Source of the DNA: CAYXLW01 sp964466055
Lineage (GTDB): Bacteria > Patescibacteriota > Gracilibacteria > GCA-2401425
Assembly (NCBI GenBank): GCA_964466055.1
Contig: CAYXLW010000016.1
Location: forward strand, 1 to 13,868
Reading direction: 5' to 3'
Length of the DNA stretch: 13,868 nucleotides
The translations under genes were made by a program, and so were the position numbers. Positions 7,866-13,868 of the stretch are shown in pieces. The number at the start of each line of letters is the position of its first letter. Position 1 is the first letter of the stretch. The notes beneath the pieces are model-generated. The model did not search any database. It was not told where the DNA came from and worked only from the letters and a program-made list of their open reading frames with translations.

Positions 7866-8402
7866 ATGATACTGGAAGAATTTCATAAATCGTTAATGAA
7901 TTGCACAAAATGTGCTCTATGTATGTCACGAACACAAGTAGTCCCAGGAGCAGGGAATGTTAATGCTAATATAATGTTCATAGGTGAAGCCCCTGGTAAA
8001 AGTGAGGATGAACAGGGGATTCCTTTTGTTGGAGCTGCTGGTAAATTTTTAAATGAAATGCTTGAAGGAATAGGCTTAAAAAGAGAAGATATTTTTATTG
8101 CAAATACAGTAAAATGCAGACCTCCAAATAATCGTGATCCTGAACAAATAGAGATTGAAACATGTCTTCCGTATTTAAAAACACAAATTTCAATTGTTCA
8201 GCCCAAAATAATAGTTACGCTTGGTCGTTTTTCTTTAAATTTATTTTTCCCAGAAGAAAAAATAGGAACTGCTCATGGGAAAATTCTTCATAAAAACACA
8301 CTTAAAGTTCTTGCTTTATATCACCCAGCAGCAGCACTTTATAATGGAGGAATGAGAGAAACTCTTGTTAAAGACTTTCAGACATTAAAGAAATTTATTT
8401 AA
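7866..8402 (+). CDS. udg: Family 4 uracil-DNA glycosylase with [4Fe-4S] cluster
   Basis: This 178-residue enzyme removes uracil from DNA, the first step of base excision repair after cytosine deamination. Four cysteines in the family 4 layout (C13, C16, C84, C100) should bind the iron-sulfur cluster; a fifth, C19, lies close to the first pair. GEAPGKSEDEQGIPFVGAAG at 40-59 is the uracil-pocket and catalytic block, with E41 in the usual acidic position, and HPAAALYN at 153-160 is the second catalytic block. Length is typical. I chose the ATG at 7866. An in-frame TTG two codons earlier at 7860 is possible but less likely, as neither has a Shine-Dalgarno sequence. It is a single-gene unit; downstream lies a non-coding region full of palindromes. 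Confidence 0.93.
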   Translation: MILEEFHKSLMNCTKCALCMSRTQVVPGAGNVNANIMFIGEAPGKSEDEQGIPFVGAAGKFLNEMLEGIGLKREDIFIANTVKCRPPNNRDPEQIEIETCLPYLKTQISIVQPKIIVTLGRFSLNLFFPEEKIGTAHGKILHKNTLKVLALYHPAAALYNGGMRETLVKDFQTLKKFI

Positions 8403-8424
8403 AAAAATAGGTATTATCCCCTTT

Positions 8425-8514
8425 GTCATTCCTGACTTGTTCAGGAATCCATTTTGGATATTGAATAGATTACTATTGCATTCGTCACAAAGTGACCACC
8501 TAGTGGCAGGAATG
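8425..8514. repeat. Palindromic repeat element with terminal inverted repeats
   Basis: The element is bounded by CATTCCTG (8427-8434) and its exact reverse complement CAGGAATG (8507-8514). Its left part is a hairpin, ATTCCTGA (8428-8435) with TCAGGAAT (8441-8448) around CTTGT. Its right part (8479-8514) folds as CATTC/GAATG closing two small tandem hairpins, GTCAC/GTGAC (8484-8496) and CCAC/GTGG (8496-8506). It codes for nothing visible. It looks like a short non-autonomous palindromic repeat (REP- or MITE-like). A relative of its right part occurs in the opposite orientation at 10904-10944. Confidence 0.65.
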
Positions 8515-8572
8515 GAAACTTATAAGATTTAACATGACAAATTGCTTAATATTCATTATTATTTTGTAGCTT

Positions 8573-8652
8573 AGAGGTTTAACCTTGAATGCAATTGAAA
8601 AATAAACATACTCTTGTTTCAACAATATAAGTTACACCAAGGTTAAACCTCT
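8573..8652. repeat. 15-bp inverted repeat upstream of the FemAB-type gene
   Basis: AGAGGTTTAACCTTG at 8573-8587 and its exact reverse complement at 8638-8652 enclose 50 bp of AT-rich DNA. Each arm contains the near-palindrome AGGTT-T-AACCT. The right arm ends 32 bp before the TTG start of the FemAB-type gene. It could be a pair of operator sites (centres 65 bp apart), a long-loop RNA hairpin in the leader, or the ends of a tiny mobile repeat. I found no other copy in the window. Confidence 0.6.
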
Positions 8653-8683
8653 TATTTAAGATCAATTCATTAACAAATAGAAA

Positions 8684-9625
8684 TTGAACGCTAAAACATT
8701 TCAAGAGCATAGAAATAACTTTAAGAAAAACTTGTGGCAAAGCTTAGAGTGGTCAGATTTCCAAATAGCATTAAAAAAGCATGTGGTATTTTTTGGAAAT
8801 GAGTCATCCATAGGACTTGGCATTATACAAAATCTACTTTTTGGCTTAAAATACCTTGAAATCCCCAGAGGTCCATTAGGACAAACTGATAAAAGTTTTT
8901 GGGATGAAGTGAAAAAAATAGCAAAAGAGAACAAATATATTTTTACAAAAATTTCTCCAGAACAAAGCTTGCAATATTTACCAAAATGGCATTTTAAAAG
9001 TTGTGATGAAAAGCATCCTGAAAATACACTTATACTTGATCTTAAATTAAATGATGAAGAATTATTAAAACAGATGAAACCAAAAGGGCGTTACAATATA
9101 AGAGTTGCCCAAAGACACAAAATCAAAGTTTTCGAAAGTGATAATATTGAAGATTTTTATAGTCTGCTCAATGAAACAACAGAACGGGATAATTTTTCAG
9201 GACATAATATTGAATACTATCAAACAATGCTTGAAGTCCTTGGTGATAAAGCAAAATTATATCTTGCAAGCACTAAAAATTCTAAGGGGAAAGAAGTTGT
9301 GATTTCTGGAGGTATTTTTATTTTTATGGACGAAGTCTGTACTTACTATTATGGAGCATCTTCAAATGAATATCGAAATACAATGGCTCCATATTTGCTT
9401 CAGTGGCATGCTATTTCTGAAGCAAGAAAAAAAGGGTTTAAATATTACGATTTTTTAGGAATTGCCCCTGAGAACACAGAAAATCATTCGCTATCTGGTG
9501 TTACAAGATTTAAAAAACAGTTTGGGGGAGAACATATTTCATATCCTTCAGCTAAAGATATTGTTTATCGACCATTTATATATACTTTATATAGACTTTA
9601 TAAATTTATTCGTAAGTTTTGGTAA
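8684..9625 (+). CDS. FemAB-type peptidyltransferase (peptidoglycan bridge or related)
   Basis: This 313-residue protein has the double acetyltransferase-like fold of the FemAB/FemX family, whose members add amino acids from aminoacyl-tRNA to the peptide of lipid II. Visible landmarks are WQSLEW at 18-23, KGRYNIRVA at 134-142, YYYGASS at 221-227, LLQWHAISEA at 238-247, YDFLGI at 255-260 and GVTRFKKQFGG at 272-282. No signal peptide is present, fitting a cytosolic enzyme at the membrane face. The start must be the TTG at 8684: an in-frame TAG lies at 8678 and there is no ATG until far inside the conserved domain. It forms a tight pair with the SGNH gene 8 bp downstream and follows a 15-bp inverted repeat that may regulate it. 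The exact amino acid and acceptor are unknown. Confidence 0.88.
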   Translation: MNAKTFQEHRNNFKKNLWQSLEWSDFQIALKKHVVFFGNESSIGLGIIQNLLFGLKYLEIPRGPLGQTDKSFWDEVKKIAKENKYIFTKISPEQSLQYLPKWHFKSCDEKHPENTLILDLKLNDEELLKQMKPKGRYNIRVAQRHKIKVFESDNIEDFYSLLNETTERDNFSGHNIEYYQTMLEVLGDKAKLYLASTKNSKGKEVVISGGIFIFMDEVCTYYYGASSNEYRNTMAPYLLQWHAISEARKKGFKYYDFLGIAPENTENHSLSGVTRFKKQFGGEHISYPSAKDIVYRPFIYTLYRLYKFIRKFW

Positions 9626-9633
9626 TTTAGATA

Positions 9634-10827
9634 ATGCAAAAAACTCAATTTAAAATAGAAAAAAAATCTTGGTTAAAGTCTTTTTATAATTTTCTTATAA
9701 ATCTTTTTATAGGCGTGATTATTTCTTCAATAACATTTTTAATAACCTTTCATATATTAGAAAAATACTTTGCTGATCAATATACAAATTCAAAAAGCAC
9801 ACCAAAAACAGCAATGAACTTACAAATTTATCAAGAATCACCAAATAGATCATGGGATCACAAGCCATTTGCAGAAGCTGAACATGGATTTGGATATCCC
9901 ACACCAAAAATCAAAATAAACTCAATAGGACTAAGAAATGAAGAAATTCCTCAAGAGAAAACTAATCAAAGATTTTTAATGCTAGGCGATTCCTTTACCT
10001 TTGGAATGGGAGTAGATCAAGACAAAACTTTTTCAGTACGAGTACAAGAAGGATTTGGAACAAAAAAACAGAATATAATAAATGCCGGAGTAATAGGACA
10101 AACAATTGATGATGCATTTATGTATCTAAAATATCAAGGAATGAGCCTAAAGCCAGATTTTGTAATATATAACTTTTTTGTAGGGAATGACGTCACTGAA
10201 CTTAAAAGACATAAATGGAAAGAAGATGAAGCTGGAAACATTGTTAATGTTCAAGATAATGAACTTTATGTTGATAAAGAAAATCGCTTAAGACTTAAAG
10301 GAAAATCTAGCCCCAAATCATTCTTTTTATTTTGGCTAAAACAAAAGTTAGAAATTATTAAACAAAAATATTCTCCTAGTGAGGAGATATTTGATCCTAC
10401 TCTCACTTGGCCAATATTTCTATCTGAAAATCATGAATTGCAAGATGAACATCTTGAAGAGTATTGGATTAAATTTGAAGAGATTTTAAAACAAATTAAT
10501 GCATTTTGTGAAAAGAAAAATATTAAATTTTTTATAGGTGTTATACCTATGGATGTTCAAGTATCAAAACAGTATTGGAAAAAATACCCAAATTTACCTT
10601 TTGATGATGAGGCATTCAAAATGCAAAGACCTCAAAAAAGAATTAAAGAATTAGGAGAAAAATATGGCATAAAAATTTTTGATGCCTTGCCAATTCTTAA
10701 ACATGAAGAATCTATTAATGGAAGTTTTTATTTTGATGAAGATCCTCACTTTAATGTTTTAGGACACAGGTTTTATGGAGCATATCTTTGGAGGTTTATT
10801 GTTAATGAATTTTTCAAAAAATATTAG
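9634..10827 (+). CDS. Membrane-anchored SGNH/GDSL hydrolase
   Basis: This 397-residue protein has one N-terminal membrane segment (about residues 16-41, after a Lys-rich start) and a large domain expected outside the membrane. The SGNH catalytic blocks are present: GDSFTFG at 118-124 with S120, GND at 184-186, and DPHFNVLGH from 370 with D370 and H372 as the rest of the triad. Such enzymes add or remove acyl groups, often acetate, on cell-wall or surface polysaccharides (AlgJ/AlgX- and DltD-like proteins are relatives in fold); the substrate here is unknown. The ATG lies 8 bp after the FemAB-type stop codon, so the two are probably one transcript, suggesting a joint role in wall or surface modification. 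A G/C-rich palindrome follows the stop. Confidence 0.88.
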   Translation: MQKTQFKIEKKSWLKSFYNFLINLFIGVIISSITFLITFHILEKYFADQYTNSKSTPKTAMNLQIYQESPNRSWDHKPFAEAEHGFGYPTPKIKINSIGLRNEEIPQEKTNQRFLMLGDSFTFGMGVDQDKTFSVRVQEGFGTKKQNIINAGVIGQTIDDAFMYLKYQGMSLKPDFVIYNFFVGNDVTELKRHKWKEDEAGNIVNVQDNELYVDKENRLRLKGKSSPKSFFLFWLKQKLEIIKQKYSPSEEIFDPTLTWPIFLSENHELQDEHLEEYWIKFEEILKQINAFCEKKNIKFFIGVIPMDVQVSKQYWKKYPNLPFDDEAFKMQRPQKRIKELGEKYGIKIFDALPILKHEESINGSFYFDEDPHFNVLGHRFYGAYLWRFIVNEFFKKY

Positions 10828-10832
10828 ATAAT

Positions 10833-10860
10833 TCCCCCTGTTAAGGGGGATTTAGGGGGT
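10833..10860. repeat. G/C-rich palindromic repeat after the SGNH gene
   Basis: TCCCCC (10833-10838) and GGGGGA (10845-10850) form a 6-bp hairpin around TGTTAA. A second G run (GGGGG, 10855-10859) follows after ATTT/TTTA sequence. This pattern resembles a dispersed short repeat I know from many unrelated bacterial genomes. It stands out sharply from the AT-rich surroundings. It has no U-tract, so I do not call it an intrinsic terminator, though it may stop or stabilise the FemAB-SGNH transcript at its 3' end. Confidence 0.55.
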
Positions 10861-10903
10861 TAAGACAAAAGATATCCCTCAGAAATATTATCTATTTCAA
10901 GAG

Positions 10904-10944
10904 ATTCTCGACAAGCCACTAAGTGGTCACTTTGTGACGAGAAT
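10904..10944. repeat. Palindromic repeat with three-way fold, inverted relative of 8479-8514
   Basis: ATTCTCG (10904-10910) pairs with CGAGAAT (10938-10944). Inside, CCAC/GTGG (10916-10926) and GTCAC/GTGAC (10926-10938) form two tandem hairpins, giving a three-way or cloverleaf fold. Read on the minus strand, the core matches 8484-8507 with one difference. Together the two copies flank the FemAB-SGNH pair in opposite orientation. Confidence 0.65.
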
Positions 10945-11049
10945 GACTACATACCGTATGATTCTTTTTTATATAAGGTCATAATTAAAAAATTTACCAT
11001 ATAAAAACTTTTCTATTTTGATTAGAATGGATATGTATTAAAAAAATAA

Positions 11050-11703
11050 ATTATCTTAAAAAAAATCTTAAAATATATAGGCATTATCTTATTTGGAATA
11101 ATATTATTCATAATATTAGCCAATTTATATATTTTGAATTCATCTAAAGATAATATTTTAAGTATAAAAGACGCCACAACTTCTGAAGTCGGGATTATTC
11201 TTGGAGCCAGAGTTCACTATAAAGGTCTTTTAAGCGATATTTTGAGAGACAGAACACAAACAGCAATTAATTTGTATCATTCAGGGAAGATAAAAAAAAT
11301 TCTTATGTCAGGAGATAATGGAAGCATATATTATGACGAGGTGACTCCTGTAAAAAAATATCTTATAAAAAATAAAATCCCTGAAGACAAGATCTTTTTA
11401 GATTACGCAGGATTTGATACTTATGACACGATGTACCGAGCTAAAAATATTTTCTCAGTGGAAAATGCAATTGTGATAACTCAAAAATTTCATCTTCCAC
11501 GTGCATTATTTTTATGTAAAAAAGTAGGTATAAAATGCAGTGGAACAATTGCAGATAAACAAAAATATACTCAAGAAAAATATGTTCAATGGAGAGAATA
11601 TTTCGCTAACGTAAAAGCATTGTTTGATGTTTTATTTAATTCAAAGCCTAAATTTCTAGGAGAAAAAGTTGATATGACTAAAGCTCAGGAGTCACCTCAT
11701 TGA
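11050..11703 (+). CDS. sanA: SanA/YdcF-type DUF218 membrane protein with a probable non-AUG start
   Basis: From GARVHYKG onward the protein matches the SanA family closely: DRTQTAI, KKILMSGDNG, FLDYAGFDTYDTMYRAK, ITQKFHLPRALF and the C-terminal FLGEKVD. SanA-type proteins are anchored in the inner membrane and are linked to envelope barrier function in E. coli; the biochemical role is not settled. The first usual start codon is a TTG at 11134, but it would remove a clear membrane segment (codons 11065-11133, reading KYIGIILFGIILFIILANLY) that the family normally has. Upstream to the in-frame TAA at 11047 there is no ATG, GTG or TTG, so the likely start is ATT at 11050 (217 residues) or ATC at 11053. 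A sequence error is the main alternative. It follows the FemAB-SGNH pair after a 222-bp repeat-bearing gap. Confidence 0.8.
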   Translation: MILKKILKYIGIILFGIILFIILANLYILNSSKDNILSIKDATTSEVGIILGARVHYKGLLSDILRDRTQTAINLYHSGKIKKILMSGDNGSIYYDEVTPVKKYLIKNKIPEDKIFLDYAGFDTYDTMYRAKNIFSVENAIVITQKFHLPRALFLCKKVGIKCSGTIADKQKYTQEKYVQWREYFANVKALFDVLFNSKPKFLGEKVDMTKAQESPH

Positions 11704-11754
11704 AGATAGGCTTAGTTTCTTTTTCATAAAGTCACTTTATAAAACATTCTTATT

Positions 11755-12453
11755 ATGGATTTAAGAAAAACTATAGAAAGCACATATAATAATATTTCTA
11801 AAGAGTTTTCTCAAACAAGAAATTCTCCTTGGGGTGAATTTGAAGAATTTAAAAAATACTTGTCTAAAGGCATAAAAGTCTTAGACGTTGGTTGTGGGAA
11901 TGGAAGACTTTATGAATCAATAAAGGATTTAAATGTTGATTACACAGGAGTTGATATTTCTAAAAAACTTTTGGATGAAGCAAGAAGGAAGTACCCCGAT
12001 ATAAGATTTATAAAAAATGATATGACAGAACTTGAGCCGATTAAAAATGAAAGATTTGATGCTATATTTTTTATTGCCTCTTTTCATCATTTATCTGATG
12101 AAAAACAAAGACTAAAAACTTTAGAAAAAGTTAAAAATCTTCTAAAAGAAGATGGAAAAATATTTATGACTAATTGGAATATTTTTCAGAAGAAATATAG
12201 AAAATATGTATGGAAATCTTTTCTTAAATTATTTATTTCTAAATATAAATGGAATGACACTTTTATCCCTTTCACAAAAGGAGGCAAGACAACAATGAGA
12301 TATTATCATGCTTTTACTCCACAAGAACTTGAGGGTTTATTTAAAAAATCAGACTTAAAAATTATAGAAAAATTTTCTTTTGGCAAAGATTCACGGACAG
12401 AAAAATGGAAAGATAGTAGGAATTTATGTTATGTTTTAGGAACTACTAATTAG
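11755..12453 (+). CDS. Class I SAM methyltransferase resembling Trm9/ALKBH8
   Basis: This 232-residue single-domain methyltransferase has the SAM-binding motif LDVGCGNG at 43-50 and an acidic residue after the second strand (GVDIS, D67). FDAIFFIASFHHLSD (101-115) is the strand 4 region. The N-terminal block TYNNISKEFSQTRNSPW (10-26) and the C-terminal RYYHAFTPQELEGLF (182-196) plus SRNLCYVLGT closely resemble Trm9 and the ALKBH8 methyltransferase domain. In eukaryotes these methylate carboxymethyluridine at tRNA wobble position 34 with the partner Trm112. No Trm112-like gene is visible here, so the substrate is uncertain. No signal peptide or membrane segment is present. The ATG lies 51 bp after the sanA stop with no Shine-Dalgarno sequence; co-transcription with sanA is possible. 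Confidence 0.8.
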   Translation: MDLRKTIESTYNNISKEFSQTRNSPWGEFEEFKKYLSKGIKVLDVGCGNGRLYESIKDLNVDYTGVDISKKLLDEARRKYPDIRFIKNDMTELEPIKNERFDAIFFIASFHHLSDEKQRLKTLEKVKNLLKEDGKIFMTNWNIFQKKYRKYVWKSFLKLFISKYKWNDTFIPFTKGGKTTMRYYHAFTPQELEGLFKKSDLKIIEKFSFGKDSRTEKWKDSRNLCYVLGTTN

Positions 12454-12478
12454 GATTTAATTTTCTAAGAGAAGATAA

Positions 12479-13786
12479 CTAATTATTATCTAAAAGACCT
12501 CTATAATTTAACAAATTTTGAAATTCGCTAGAGTCTTGCCCTTTTTGCACAGCTGTTTTTATTAATGCTCCCATTTGTGTATCTACAGAACGAATTTCTT
12601 GGGTATTTCCTAGAGGTGATTCTGTTGGTCTCTCTGCTTCTAAATATATTCCTAATGCCAGTAATCTTGCTTGTTCTGTTTTAGATAAAGCTGAACGTAC
12701 CACTTTCAGATCATTTTCATTGAAATAAGCCCCCCAGTAATTAGACGAATCTAGAAAAAAGTTTGGCTTATCTGTCCATATGTAAAATGGCAACATTCCA
12801 ATAGCTTCTAATGCAATGCTCTTCCCAGAATTTTCTCCGCTACTATTCTTTTGTATAAAATTAAATATTATTGAAAAAGCTCCACCCATAATTAATTTTT
12901 TGAAAACAAAGTCTCTTGATAATAACAATTTTAATATCTCTCCTCCTTTTGGACCAAAATATGCTATAAACTCAAGAATTTTTGGAACTTCCTTTGCTGC
13001 CATGATTGCAAATTCAGCTCCATTGTTTACCATATTAAATACAATTCTTCTTTTCATTTCATCATCACATTTAGCTTCGGTAAGCATTGAAAATGCTTCT
13101 TGTGCTCCATGATATATTGTACTAGCAATATCTATCGCCTCGTCTTTTTCAAAAAGTTTTTCAACAGCAAAAATCGCTTCATTAAGGTCAATTTTTAAAT
13201 TAATATGATAAAAAGAAACAAGAGATTTAAATGCAGAAATATGGTCTTTTAGTAAACCGCATGTATTACGAAAAATATTTTCTCTAGTTACCCCAGTTTG
13301 TTCCAATATTTTCTTAGCTATTGGTTCAGTAACTCCATGTTTATTTACTAGATATTCTTTAGCTGTACCATTTGAGTCTAAAAATTCTTTTTCATATCTA
13401 GTCATAAAGATATTAAGTTCCTCTATTATTTTAGGAAGTGTCCAGTTAACGCTTGCACCTCTTAATATTGGTATTAACTCAAAAATATCCCTTCCTAATG
13501 CAAATGTACCCTCATTTAATATAGCAATATTTTGTGCGACTTCTCCATATTGAGCACGATTACCATAAATTATCCTTAAAATATCTTTTTCTGCACCAAA
13601 TCCAAAAATTCCTAAAATAACTGCTATTGCTTCCTCTACAGTACTATTAGGATTCTTTCCATTCAGATGAATTGCTTCGTGTGCTAAAGTATAAAAATCT
13701 GAATTTCTTGTAATCATTTTTTGGTCTGGGATAAAAGCTTGTCCATAAGTCCTACTTTCTCCTAGGGCCATAACAACTTTAGGCAT
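12479..13786 (-). CDS. Unrecognised HEXXH protein, putative zinc metallopeptidase
   Basis: This 435-residue protein has a zinc-protease motif near its N-terminus: DFYTLAHEAIHLNG with H36, E37 and H40, followed by EEA (E51/E52) 11-12 residues later, where a gluzincin-type third ligand could lie. The remaining 370 residues look mostly helical and match no family I know. One moderately hydrophobic stretch (KLIMGGAFSIIFNFIQ, near 295-310) is weak for a membrane segment. There is no signal peptide from the ATG at 13786. The frame stays open 11 codons further, to a TAG at 13822-13820, without another ATG, GTG or TTG, so either the ATG is right or a longer N-terminus has been lost. It converges on the methyltransferase gene, 25 bp apart, with no good terminator between. 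Confidence 0.7.
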   Translation of the reverse strand: MPKVVMALGESRTYGQAFIPDQKMITRNSDFYTLAHEAIHLNGKNPNSTVEEAIAVILGIFGFGAEKDILRIIYGNRAQYGEVAQNIAILNEGTFALGRDIFELIPILRGASVNWTLPKIIEELNIFMTRYEKEFLDSNGTAKEYLVNKHGVTEPIAKKILEQTGVTRENIFRNTCGLLKDHISAFKSLVSFYHINLKIDLNEAIFAVEKLFEKDEAIDIASTIYHGAQEAFSMLTEAKCDDEMKRRIVFNMVNNGAEFAIMAAKEVPKILEFIAYFGPKGGEILKLLLSRDFVFKKLIMGGAFSIIFNFIQKNSSGENSGKSIALEAIGMLPFYIWTDKPNFFLDSSNYWGAYFNENDLKVVRSALSKTEQARLLALGIYLEAERPTESPLGNTQEIRSVDTQMGALIKTAVQKGQDSSEFQNLLNYRGLLDNN

Positions 13787-13868
13787 TTCATAAGTCTGCT
13801 TTTGAATTTCTTGAATATACTAGTTTGCTAAAATAATTTCGAAGTCAAGAGTAAGCAAAGATTGTAAT

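Noticed and set aside
8425..8652. CRISPR array or tRNA-like gene in the palindrome-rich gap
   Set aside because: The repeats are not direct or evenly spaced, and the cloverleaf-like fold has no acceptor stem, T-loop or anticodon arm features of tRNA.
11027..11065. Frameshift in the A runs joining the ATG at 11027 to the sanA frame
   Set aside because: The ATG frame hits TAA at 11039 before either A run could shift it, and the third frame has no usual start codon after its TGA at 11019.
11726..11740. ATAAAG-TCA-CTTTAT hairpin before the methyltransferase gene as a sanA terminator
   Set aside because: No T-tract follows, and the stem has a single G-C pair.
282..13786. Alternative genetic code with UGA as glycine, as in some candidate phyla
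   Set aside because: UGA ends several genes at the expected protein length, and the conserved domains contain no in-frame UGA.

Overview
This is an AT-rich window (roughly 30% GC by eye) with compact, mostly single-copy bacterial genes. Almost no gene has a Shine-Dalgarno sequence next to its start codon. UGA works as a stop (murJ, the pseudouridine synthase gene and sanA all end in UGA), so the glycine-UGA code of Gracilibacteria/Absconditabacteria does not apply. The gene set, the short intergenic gaps and the SD-poor starts suggest a Candidate Phyla Radiation (Patescibacteria) type genome, perhaps Parcubacteria-like. That placement is an inference from style and not from a marker gene.

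Layout. 1-281 has no gene. It holds a perfect 16-bp inverted repeat (40-55 and 178-193) around a 122-bp AT-rich segment, and each arm looks like a Xer/dif core. 282-1772 (minus) is murJ, the lipid II flippase. Divergent from it, a strong promoter drives a Nudix hydrolase gene and ndk (1886-2837), followed by a hairpin-plus-U-tract terminator. mfd (3008-6127) has its own promoter and an unusual leader hairpin that covers the only good Shine-Dalgarno-like sequence seen. Converging on mfd are an unrecognised cytosolic protein (6135-7010) and an RsuA/RluB pseudouridine synthase (7057-7776). Divergent from the latter is a family 4 Fe-S uracil-DNA glycosylase (7866-8402).

8403-8683 is non-coding and full of palindromes. 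It is followed by an apparent cell-envelope cluster: a FemAB-type aminoacyltransferase (8684-9625), a membrane-anchored SGNH hydrolase 8 bp downstream (9634-10827), and, after more palindromic repeats, a SanA/YdcF-type protein (11050-11703). The membrane anchor of the last can only be reached from a non-AUG/GUG/UUG start. Related palindromic repeats lie on both sides of the FemAB-SGNH pair in opposite orientation. The window ends with a Trm9/ALKBH8-like methyltransferase (11755-12453) and a convergent, unrecognised HEXXH protein (12479-13786).

Functional themes. Envelope building: MurJ, FemAB, SGNH and SanA. Nucleotide pool and DNA repair: Nudix, Ndk, Mfd and UDG. RNA modification: the RsuA/RluB enzyme and possibly the Trm9-like protein. 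I found no complete mobile element, CRISPR array, tRNA or rRNA. The best leads for something undescribed are the inverted Xer-like pair at the left edge, the mfd leader hairpin, the non-AUG start of sanA, the palindrome family around the FemAB-SGNH pair, and the two unrecognised proteins.
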